Assembly: GCA_021014325.1 (NCBI GenBank)
Contig: CM037473.1
Location: 5,333,501-5,397,500 of the forward strand
Length of the DNA: 64,000 nucleotides
Reading direction: 5' to 3'
Source: Plazaster borealis
Taxonomy: Eukaryota > Echinodermata > Asteroidea > Forcipulatida > Labidiasteridae
Each line of letters starts with the position of its first letter. Positions within the stretch are counted from its first letter, which is position 1. Both the position numbers and the translations under genes were made by a program. Below, piece after piece: positions 32,069-43,600 of this stretch. A model generated the notes under the pieces. It ran no database searches. It was not told the DNA's origin and saw only the letters and a program-made list of their open reading frames with translations.

Positions 32069-35000
32069 GTACGTATTTAAACCCTGCATGTGTGACATCG
32101 AACTGGTCCGAACAGTCTCTTTGTAAACAATGTTGTGTACTCCAACAAAAAGTCGGTCCAAAATCTCAAACATTCCAAGTTCCCTATTTAGACCTAGCCA
32201 AATAGCATGGTAATTGTCAAGTTACCCTGGGATTGACTTAACAAATTTCCATCAGCTATGGGAGATTAACGTGGGTGTAATTTTGTGTGATTCTTTTTAT
32301 TGTCACATCACTTTTTTCAACTCCCAAAAACATATTGGTGGAGTGATTACATTTAAAGCTAACAATGTAATAAATAAAAATAAAACTAGAGATTCAGTTT
32401 TTGTGACATCACAAAAACAAGGTGTTCGAGAGTGATGTCATCAAATTATGAGTGAATGAATTAGTGTCGACAAGTTACCTTATCAATCTAATGTCTGGTT
32501 CAGGAGTTAGATTTTTTCATTATAAAAATTCAACTTCCGGTTTGAACTGGAAGTCAAGGTTAAAAGGGTCACATTTTGTGTAGCGCTTGTTTCAATTTTA
32601 ATGACCTTTCTAATGATGTAAAGATTGTATTAAATTTCATCTTCCGGTTGGAACTGGAAGTCAAAGTCAAATGGGGTCACATTTTGTGTACCTTTTCCTA
32701 AGTTGTTACATACTTTCCCAATTATGTATAGATTGTAAAAAAACGCCGTGTGGTTTAGAAGGTTTTGGTTTTTGTAACATTGATTTTCATCTTAAGGTTT
32801 TAACCGGAACTTAAGGTCAAATGAGGGCACAATGTGTGTATTGTTTCTTAAGTTGCTACATACTTTCCCAATGACGTATAGATTGTAAAAATCCAATGTG
32901 TTGTTTCGAATTTACGATTCTTTCAAACATTTAATTTTCAACTTCCGGTTTGAACCGGAAGTCAAAGTCAAATGAGGTCACAGTGTGTAGCGTTTGTTAA
33001 GTCTTTAGAGCTCTTTCCGATGACGTAACGATGATAAAAATTAAATATGTGGTTTAAGAGTTCTGATTTGTTCAAATATTAAATTTCATCTTCCGGTTTG
33101 AACTGGAAGTAAAGGTCAATTGGGTTCACATTCTGTATATAGTTCCTAAAATTGTTACATACTTTCCCAATGATGAATAGATTGTAAAAATCGAATGAGT
33201 TGTGCAGAAGTAAAGATTTTTTTAAATATTAAATTTCTCTTTCCGGTTTGAACCGGAATGCAAGGTCAAACAAGGTCACACTTTGTGTGATTTTTATGTT
33301 TAAATGAATTGGTGACAAAAATCTTATGTTTGGTTCAGAAGTTAGTTTTTTCCATCATAAAACTTCAACTTCCGGTTTGAACTGGAATTCAGGTCAAATG
33401 GGGTCACATTTTGTGTAGTGCTTGTTGAGATTTTAAAGACCTGTTTAATGACGTAATGATTGTAAAAATCCACTGTGTGCACGGTACAGGAGATATGTTT
33501 TTGACAAACATTAAATTTCATTTTCCGGTTGGAAACGGAAGTCAAGGTCAAAAGGGGTCACACTGTATGTATCTTTTCTTGAGTTTGTACATACTTTTCC
33601 AATTCGGTATAGATTGTAAAAACCCAATGTGTAGTTCAGAAGTTATGATTTTTTGAATTTTTAAATTTCAACACCCGGTTTTAACCGGAAGTCGAGGTAT
33701 CGCAAGTTAAGTCCTTGGATCCCTTTCGGATGACGCATAGATGACAAAAATCCAAAGTGTGGTTCAGGAGTTATGATTTTTTCAAATAAAAAAGTTCATC
33801 TTCCAGTTTTGACCGTAAGTAAAGGTCAAATGGGGTCACATTGTGTGCATCGTTTCTTAAGTTGTTACATACTCTCACAATGATGTATATATTGTAAAAA
33901 TTCAATGTGTTGTTCAGAAGTTACGATTTGTTTATACAATAACTTTCAACTTCCGGTTTGAACCGGAAGTCAAGGTCAAATGGGTCACACGTTTTGTAGC
34001 ATTTTTGAGTGTTTGGAGCCACTTCTTATGACGTATAGATGATAAAAATCCAATGTGTGGTTCAGGAGTTCTGATATTTTCAATTATTAAATTTCATCTT
34101 CCGGTTTGAACCGGAAGTCAGGGTCAAATGGGGCGTTATATTATGTATCGTTTGTTAAGTTGTTACACTCTTTTCCAATGATGTATAGATTGGAAAAATC
34201 CATTGTGTGGTTCAGGAATTATGAATTTTGAAACATTAAATGTCAACTTCCGCTTTGAACCGGAAGTCAAGGTCAAAGGGGGTCACAATTAGTGTAGCGT
34301 TTGTTACGTTTTATAAAGACCTTTCAGATGATGTATGGATTGTAAAAATCCAGTTTGTGGTTCAAGAGTTACGAATTTTTCAAGTCTCGGCTCCAGAATC
34401 ACCTTGGCACAGAGGACACAGCTCTAGCATGGTGCAAATCGTGTCTCTACAATAGAACTCAGCATGTATGTATTGGCAACGCGATATCAGACCCTGTTGT
34501 TTCGAACTACTCTGTGCCACAGGGGTCGGTACTGGGCCCGCAGTGGTTTACGCTGTACACTTTACGAATTCCTGAAATTTAATCTGAATTACCATGTGTA
34601 CGCAGACGACACTCAGCTATACATCACGTTTAAATCTTCTCAAGAAAACGCCAATGCATCTATTGCAAGACTTGAGAAATGCATCCAAGAGATTCGACGT
34701 TGGACACAACAAAACTTCCTGAAGTTAAATGATGATAAGACAGAGTTCCTTCTATTTGGGTCACGTCAACAGTTAACAAAGGTTTCAGTGCCATACATTT
34801 CCATCGGTGATGCTCGGATAGCTCCCTCGCTGCAGGCTCGGAACTTAAGGGGTTATTTTTGTTTCATCGATGACACTTCAACCACACATCAACCACATCA
34901 TTCGTCTGTCATCATATCACATCAGGAATATTGGTAAGATTCGCAAGTACTTGGACAACAGTGCCAGTGAAAAGGTAATTCATGCATTTGTTACTTCTTG

Positions 35001-37613
35001 TCTTGACAACGGCAATGCTCTTCTCTACAGTCTTCCTAACAACCAGATTTCCCGTCTTCAACGCCTCAAAAATACCGCTGCCCGCATATTGACACTGTCT
35101 AGAAAATCCTGTTCTATCACCCCCATTCTGAAACAACTACACTGGCTCCCTATCTCTCAACGAACCATATCTTCAAGCTGATGCTCATTGTCCACAAAGC
35201 ACTTAATGGCAAGGCTCCCCACTATACTTCTGAACTACTTCAAGTTTACACTCCATAAAGGAATCTTCGATCAAGTTCCATGCTTCTCCTCATTGAACCC
35301 AAGTCTCGACACTCACGAGGTGACAGGTCTTTTTCTTCAGCTGCGCCACGCATCTGGAACTCTCTACCACTTAATCTTAGATCTTGTCTTTGTACCACAA
35401 AATTCAAATCTCTTCTCAAAACTTATCTTATGTCACAGGTTTTCAAGTACTAATTTTGTTGTGTCTTTTTTTTCTTTGTTTTGTTTTGTTTTGTTTTGGG
35501 TTTTTACTGCGCCTTAAACACCCAGCAGGGTGGATATGTGCGCATTACAAGTCTTATTAGGTGTTCGTGCAATACAAGCACGAACACCTCTTGTTTTTGT
35601 TCTGGGTGTTTTAGGTGTTCGTGCAATACAAGCACGAACACCTCTTTGTTTTTGTTCTGTTTTAAGTTGTTCGTGCAAAATGAGCACGAACACCTCTTAA
35701 TATTTTTTTTTAGGTGTTCGGGCAATATGAACACGAACACCTCTTGTTATTGTTCTGTTTTTGTTTGTTTAGGTGTTTCATGCAATATAAGCACGAACAC
35801 CTCTTGTTATTGTTCTGTTTTTAGGTGTTCGTGCAATATGAGCACGAACACCTCCTTGTTTTTGTTCTGTTTTTTTAGGTGTTCGTGCAATACAAGCACG
35901 AACACCTCTTTGTTTTTGTTCTGTTTTAGGTGTTCGTGCAATACAAGCACGAACACCTCTTTGTTATTGTTATTGTTTTTTTTGGGTGTTCGTGCAATAT
36001 GAGCACGAACACCTCTTTGTTATTGTTCTGGTTTTTGTTAGTCTTCTTCATCTTCTTCTTCCCCGGAACTCTTTTCTAAATAATAACTCAAGAACATTGA
36101 ACATTGAACAGTGAACATTGAAACTAATCAGACAACTGAACCTCAATATGAAGACGGCAACCTAACAATGACGTCATGATGACGTGATCAGGTGTCGAAT
36201 TACAAGGTTTTTAAAGTCGAAAAATGACCATTTGCTATTTGCTGTATATCCTTAAATTTGAAAGCTATGATGTTTATAGTTGGGCATCGGATAGATCAAG
36301 ACTGGGGCAACATTTAAAAAGTTAACGCCAAAATCGTTTGATCTTTACTTCCGGTCATACCGGAAGATCAAAGTTTGTCTTTGTTTTTTTTTCAAAAAAA
36401 CCCCCATTTTTAGGGCGTATCTACGGCATAATATCAAGACGACACAACCGTGGTGATGTTATGATGACGTCATCAGGTATTGAATTACATCAAATAAAAG
36501 TTTAATATTTGCAAAAAAATCATAACTCATGAACAACATGTTGGATTTTTACAATCTATATACCATCGGAAAGTTCGTTAAAAGTTCAATAAACGCTGCA
36601 CATAAAGTGACCCCATTTGACCTTGACTTCCTGTTCAAACCGGAAATTTAAAATTTCATAAAATTCTTTATAAAACCTAACATACGCTACACCAATTATG
36701 ACCCCGTTTGACCTTGACTTCCGGTTCAAAGCGGAAGTTGACATTTAATGTTTCAAAATTCATAATTCCTGAACCACACAGTGGATTTTTACAATCTATA
36801 CATCATTAGAAAAGTATGTAACAACTAAACAAACGATACACAGAATAAGGCCCATTTGACCTTGACTTCCGGTTCAAACCGGAAGATGAAATTTAATATT
36901 TGAAAAAATCAGAACTCCTGTACCAAACATTGGATTTTTATCATCTATACGTCATCAAAAATGGCTCCAAATACTTAAAAAACGCTACAAAAAGTGTGAC
37001 GACATTTGACCTTGACGTCCGGTTCAAACCGGAAGTTGAAAGTTATTGTTTAAACAAATCGTAACTTCTGAACAACACATTTAATTTTTACAATGTTTAC
37101 ATCATTGCGAAAGTATGTAACAACTTAAGAAACGATGCACACAATGTGACCCCATTTGACCTTTACTTCTGGTTCAAACCGGAAGATGAAACGTTGTATT
37201 TGAAAAAAACATATCTCTTGAACCACACTTTGGATTTTCATCATCTATGCGTCATCCGAAAGGACCCTAAGGACTTAACTTGCGATACACATTGTGACCT
37301 CATTTGACCTCGACTTCCGGGTAAAACCGGGTGTTGAAATTTAAAATTTCAAAAAATCATAACTTCTGAACTACACATTTGGGTTTTTACAATCTATACA
37401 TAATTGGAAAAGTATGTAACAACTCAAGAAAAGATACACTCAGTGTGACCCCATTTGACCTTGACTTCCGTTTCAAACCGGAAAATGAAAATTTCTGAAC
37501 CAAACATAAGATTTTTGTCACCAATTCATTTAATCATAATTTGATGACATCACTCATGAACACCTTGTTTTTGTAACCAACAAATACTGAATCCCTAGTT
37601 TTTTCTTCTCCAT

Positions 37614-37644
<31 letters not shown>

Positions 37645-40600
37645 TTCTTCTTCTTCTTCTTCTTCTTCTTCTTCCATGGAACTCTTATCTACAGCATAAC
37701 TCAAGATTGAAACTGAATTGAACCTTGAAACTCATCAGACAATTGAACCTCAATATGAAAATGATCATTTGATATTTGCTGTATCTCATTGAATATGGAA
37801 GCTATGATGTTCATAATTGGGCATGTGATAGATCAAGACTGGGGCTACATTTCAAAAGTTAACGTTAAAATCGTGTGACCTTTTCTTCAAGGTCATGCCC
37901 CTAGGTTAAAGTTTGTCTTTGTTTTGTATTCTTGAAAAACATCATTTTCGGGCTTATCTACAGCATAACTCAAGATTGAAATTGAATTTTACATTGAAAC
38001 TCATCAGACATTAGAACCTAAATATCAAGACGACACAAACTCGATGATGTCATGATGACGTCATCAGGTATTTAATTACAATGAATCAAAGTTTTATATT
38101 TGTAACAAATCATAACTCTTGAACCACATATTGGATTTAAGAGTTAAGATTTTTTTTAAAGACATATTTAAGAGTTAAGAGTTCAACAAACACTACACAA
38201 AGCATGACCCCATTTGACTTAGACTTCTAGTTCAAAACGGAAATTTAAAATTTCATAAAATTCGTATCTCAAAAACTACTTATCATTTCAGCATAATCTT
38301 TGCATCAGGTTGTAGAACGTTGAGCCTGCTCAAACTTTTGCACAAAAATAACAACATTTTGACGTTTACATCTTGTCTTACCCACCGGCATAAGGTCAAA
38401 TGAGGTCATACTTTGTGTAGCGTTTGTTGAACCTTTAACGAACTTTCCGATGATGTATAGATTGTAAAAATCTAACATGTCGTTCATGAGTTATGATTTT
38501 TTTTCAAATACTAAACTTTGATTTAATGTAATTCAATACCTGATGACGTCATCATAACATCATCAAGTTTGTGTCGTCTTGATATTAAGATCCAATTATC
38601 TGATGAGTTTCAATGTAAAATTCAATTTCAATCTTGAGTTATACTGTAGATAAGCCCGAAAATGATGTTTTTGAAGAAAAAACCCAAAGGCAAACTTTGA
38701 CCTAGGGGCATGATCTTGAAGAAAAGGTCATACGATTTTGACGTTAACTTTTGAAATGTAGCCCCAGTCTATATCTATCACATGCCTAATTATGAACATC
38801 ATAGCTTTTATATTCAACGAGATACAGCAGATACCAAATGGTCATTTTTCAACTTTAAAAAAGTTGTAATTCAACACCCGATGACGTCATCATGACGTCA
38901 AAACTGTGCCGTTTTCATATTGAGGTTCAATTGTCTGATGAGTTTCAATGTTCAATTCAGTTTCAATCTTGAGTTAAAACAACGTTGAATACTAGTTAAT
39001 TAATTATTTCAAGTAATTATAATTAGTGTTAGTTAATACTACTCTGTTATATAATTTACATGTACTATACTAACTCAATACATGACTACAACCTATCCAG
39101 GTCTATACATCCATACACACTGTATGTCTTGTATATATGTAGACCAGGATCCCTAGATTTTCTAGTCATGGTTTAAACTCCGTTTTTAACTAAAAACTGC
39201 TTAATTATTAATTTAAATGTTTAAATTGCAAATTTTTGCTTGGTCTTTTGTTGTTCGTATTTTTTTACATTCGAATTAAACGCAAAAGTACAGAAACTTC
39301 CCTCGGATAACTTAATTATTGCACGAACACCTAAGAAGATGGAGAAGAAAAAACCCCAGACAGAACAAAAACAAAGAGGTGTTCGTGCTTGTATTGCACG
39401 AACACCTAAAAATCCAGAACAAAATCAAGAGGTGTTTGTGCTTGCATCGAACGAACACCTAAAAACCCCAGAACACAAACAAAGAGGTGTTCGTGCTTGT
39501 ATTGCACGAACACCTAAACAAAACAGAACAAAAACAAAGAGGTATTGGTGCTTGTATTGCACGAACACTAGCCTTGATCAAGGCAGTCGCATTTTTCACT
39601 CCAAAAAAGACGCCGTAAACACACCCGTATACGCTGTGCGAAAGGTGTGTATCACATCGCACGACCCACCCGTATACACTGTGCGTAATGTGTGTATCAC
39701 GTCGCACGACGCCCGTACACACACTGTGCGCAGGTCATCCGCACTCGTACCACTCTCACGCATGCGGAGGCCGTCAGGCCGACAGCCTTGACGGGTCTGT
39801 AACTTCCGGGTTTAATGTGTTTCTTGATATTTTCGTCCAATATTGGACGAAAATGGGGGGGGCTCTCGGATATGCTAGTATGCAGCTCATGAATATTTAA
39901 ATCTTTCGTCAGACCTATTGCAGACAACACAGGATGGGAAGCAAATGAATTATTCATTTTGACGTCCAATCACGAGCTTCTCTCACTATGAACTTTGTAC
40001 CATATCGTGCTTGCTGTATGTGATGCGATGTGAGTATATAGTTACCGACTTAATGTCGTTTGTGTGTAGCATTGTCTCAGCCATTTTGGACCGGTAATCT
40101 GCGAGGCAGGTCAGTCAGCTCACAAGTGCTGAACCCGGGCGCGGCCCCTGGAGCTTTATGCGCTGCACTCAAGTTCCCTCATTGGACTACCCTGATCATT
40201 TGCCATTCTTTTGGTTATTAATTCTGGAGTTGATGTAGTTTCTGTATCTGTCTTTTCCTGACATGTCCTCTCGAAGTCCGACTCTGTGCAGCCACACCGT
40301 CTTCATATTTTTTAAATTCATGCTTCTGTATTTTTATAAACATGTATGCTATTTGTTGGAGGGGTCTGGGAGGGCACATCGCTTTGATGACAGTTTTTAA
40401 AACGTTTGCCTTACCCTGGACGAAGAATTATGTCCGAAGATTTAAAATAAATAAATAAATAAATAAATACTTTTGAATTGTTCTCAGACAGGGTCTTATA
40501 AGAATTTACTGCTAAACAAAAATTGACAGGATACAGCCACACATGATACATGTGAAATAGATTGTAGCTACCCTATTCTAGTGAGTGTAGGCCTACTTGG

Positions 40601-43600
40601 GAAATTTGGTGTTAGGCAGCTCTTTTTTAGTGGGACGGCCCAAATGATATAAAAAGTGCAATGCGCTATATGCCTTCATGATGAAACAATCAATAATGGT
40701 AGTTTATTGAGGTCTTTGTTTTGTATATTCTACCTCCAATGAATGCACCAACAATGATTAAATCACTGTTTAATGATGCAAGATGGAGACAGGAGATGGT
40801 CAATCGGGCCTTACGTCACCACGAAAAACACATCAGAAAAGCGTGTATATAACAACGATCCACGCAACCTCATTTTGTTTTTGTTTAATACCTGCCATGC
40901 CCTCATTGTCTTGCTCAGCTGAGCAGAATACGCAACCATAGATAGATATTATTATAACAAAGTATTCCCAAATTCAAACCGGCGCGCCAGTGCAGCAGCC
41001 ACATCTGGATTCTGCATGCATATTCATAAGAATGAGTAAACAAGACTTCCGCCACTGACCAATGGGGTCTCGCCTTTCGCGCGCATTATAGTAATGAGTC
41101 ATCGGCTTCGAGACAGACCCGTCAAGGCGTTGATTTGGTGAGTGGCGCATACAGCTCACACGAGCACGCGCACGGGTTGGTAGCTCGGGTTGGTAGCTCG
41201 GGTTGGTAGCTCGGGTTGGTAGCTCGGGTTGGTAGCTCTCGTGGGTAGCTCGGGTGGGTAGCGCGGCGCAAATAAAATAAAAATGAAAATTGAGAAAAAA
41301 ACTCCAACGCCTTGATCAAGGCTACACGAACACCTAAAAACAGAACAAAAACAATGAGGTGTTCGTGCTTGTATTGCACAAGTTTATGTACTTCCCGTCG
41401 AATGTGAACTCCGCTTAGAGACTGTTCCACAATCACAGATCGAGATGATTATCGAAATTGGCATTCCTTGGTTGACTGTTGACTTCACACCTGCTCCTAA
41501 TCGCCTTGATTTTATCCTGAGAGAAGCAGGTGAAGCGGTTAGCGAGTTCCACTGGAGATGTTTGGGCGGGTAATACAGCAACTTCCCGATGCAAAAGCGA
41601 ATCGCTCACGCGGAAAATCTGACGACAATCACCTCTGTTTTCATCTCTTAAGTTCTGATAATAATTCGATTTGGCCTCATTTATCAGCCTCACCACCTTG
41701 TTTCTTTGCAGCTTTTACATATCTCTGTCGATGGTTAGTTGAGTCTTGCACCAGCGCTGTTCCAACTTTTTACGTTTTAGTTTCTCAATGTTGATTGAAG
41801 ACGTAAACCAAGATGTATTCGGATTCGGACGTACAAAGGTGCATGTTTCTCGAGAAGATCAGAAAGATGTTTATTGTAGGCATGGACGAGAACATCCGGG
41901 TGCAGAGACGCTTTTCCCATTTCAGACAAAGGAGATTTCAAGATGTCAAGCCCAAAACGTTTGGTGTTGTTGATTTTCCTGAAGGTGATTGATTTTCGTT
42001 CCCTCTTTGGTTTCCCAATATCAAGATTACGGGTGATAAGTGAGTGGTCAGAGATGGCTGGGTCAAACACACCAATTGATTTTATGTTGTTCTGACAAAA
42101 GCGAGTTATCACAAGGTCCAGCAGATGCCCATGGTTATCGCGGAAAATCTGATAAGAACTGAGAACTCCGACAGGAAAATAGTAATTTTTGTTGCAGGAG
42201 GGCGATAAATTATCATCAGTAGGATATGTTTATTGTTGCATTTAACATCTAATTCAATATGTTCAAATGATGATGCTGTCAAGGATGATGTAATGACTTA
42301 AACTTTAATTCCGAGACATGCAGTAGTCCTACACTCCCACCTGATCTTCCCGGGCGAGGCTTATGAATGAAACGGTAGTTTGATGAGTTGAGGTCACCTA
42401 CAGTTTTAGTATGATTACTTTTTATCCAGGTCTCAGTAAGAGCTAATAAGTGAATGCTCCTTTCACCAACAAGTTCATGCAAGTCAGTAATCTTATTACA
42501 GACAAACCTCGCATTGAAGAGACACACGTTTAGCTGTTGAGAGCCATGTACATTTGACGGATTCTGCCTGCAATTATTGATGGGTATGAGGTTGTCATAA
42601 TTTCTGTATAATGGCTTGATTTGTTCATGATTATATTGTTCGTAAGCAATCTTACAAGCTCGGAATTTCCTGCGTTTAGGCGGACGTTTACAATGTTTAA
42701 TTAAGCTCACGAAGAGACTTGAAAACTGTGAGTGGAAGCCTCGTATTAGTCCCTCGATCCCAGCGAAGGGCCCGTAGCTGGAGAGCTGCATACACTAGGC
42801 TTGGCATGGGGACAAAGGAAAAGAACCACCCTGGTGAGGGAAACACTGGAGCCCGTGGTAAGTACTCAAGGCACGGCAGCAAGGTTGAGTGATTTTTTAC
42901 TATGCTTCGGTGGTTTTTGGAGAAACTCTTCAACGTAAATCAAGAACCGGCGTTTGAAGTTGGAGTTTAAATATCAGTTAAAAATATCACACAGCTGTCA
43001 CTTCCATTGTCTCGAACACAGCCACGTCAAGATCGTTTTAAAAAAATCCAATGGAGGGAAAGAAAACACGAATAAACCGAGAGTAAACCGAGAGATTCCG
43101 TAGGAGCTGCTTACCGGCGCTCAACACGACTGAAAACAAATGTGCCCGCTCTAAATGTAAAACGTGTCTCTACATCAAACCCGCACTTAAAGTGAAAAGT
43201 CATGGCACTGGCTCTTCTTACAATATCAAGACCGACTTCCAATGTAACACAACCAATGTAGTCTATGTTATATCCTGTAAGAGATGTGGACTACAATATG
43301 TGGGAGAGACTAAGACCAAACTCAGTCTTCGCTTTGCGAACCATGTCTCTTCCATAAAGACCAAGAAACCATACCCGTCTCCATCCACTTCAACAGCCCT
43401 AATCACAACGTCAAAGATGTTGCACTTATGGTGATTGAGGCTTGCAATGGTGATGACACGTACCGCAAACTCAGAGAGTCACATTGGATTCACCAACTCA
43501 AGACAGTCCAACCCTTTGGACTTGACATAAACACTGGTGTTAAATAACTTCCCATCATTTCTCTTTCACTTCTGCTTGCTTATTTCTTTGGTGTAATATA

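Larger units (their letters stand above)
39569..41324. mobile_element. 1756-bp DNA transposon with 16-bp TIRs and 9-bp target duplication
   Basis: Ends are perfect 16-bp inverted repeats, TAGCCTTGATCAAGGC, and are flanked on both sides by CACGAACAC (39560-39568 and 41325-41333). Removing the element and one CACGAACAC restores a hairpin unit exactly. A subterminal GCCTTGACGGGTCTGT at about 39785 is also inverted at about 41110. No transposase frame is present, so it is non-autonomous. The 9-bp duplication fits MULE-type elements, but the termini are not a textbook match. Confidence 0.88.
39315..41385. repeat. Second hairpin cluster, interrupted by a transposon
   Basis: Hairpins of the 35559-36035 type in the opposite sense: AGGTGTTCGTGC, loop TTGTATT, GCACGAACACCT. 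Full units lie at about 39378, 39430 and 39485, with halves at 39318 and 41359. The unit starting at 39540 is split between 39568 and 41325 by the element at 39569-41324. Spacers read AAAACAGAACAAAAACAAAG. Confidence 0.85.

Noticed and set aside
35481..36002. 173-codon open frame rich in Cys, Asn and Thr
   Set aside because: It is the hairpin array read in frame; the repeat explains the lack of stops.
35559..36035. CRISPR-like array
   Set aside because: Spacers are similar to each other and T-rich, the repeats are perfect hairpins, and the genome is eukaryotic with no cas genes.
39240..39791. 183-codon open frame
   Set aside because: Runs through hairpin units and the left end of the 39569-41324 transposon; no protein features.
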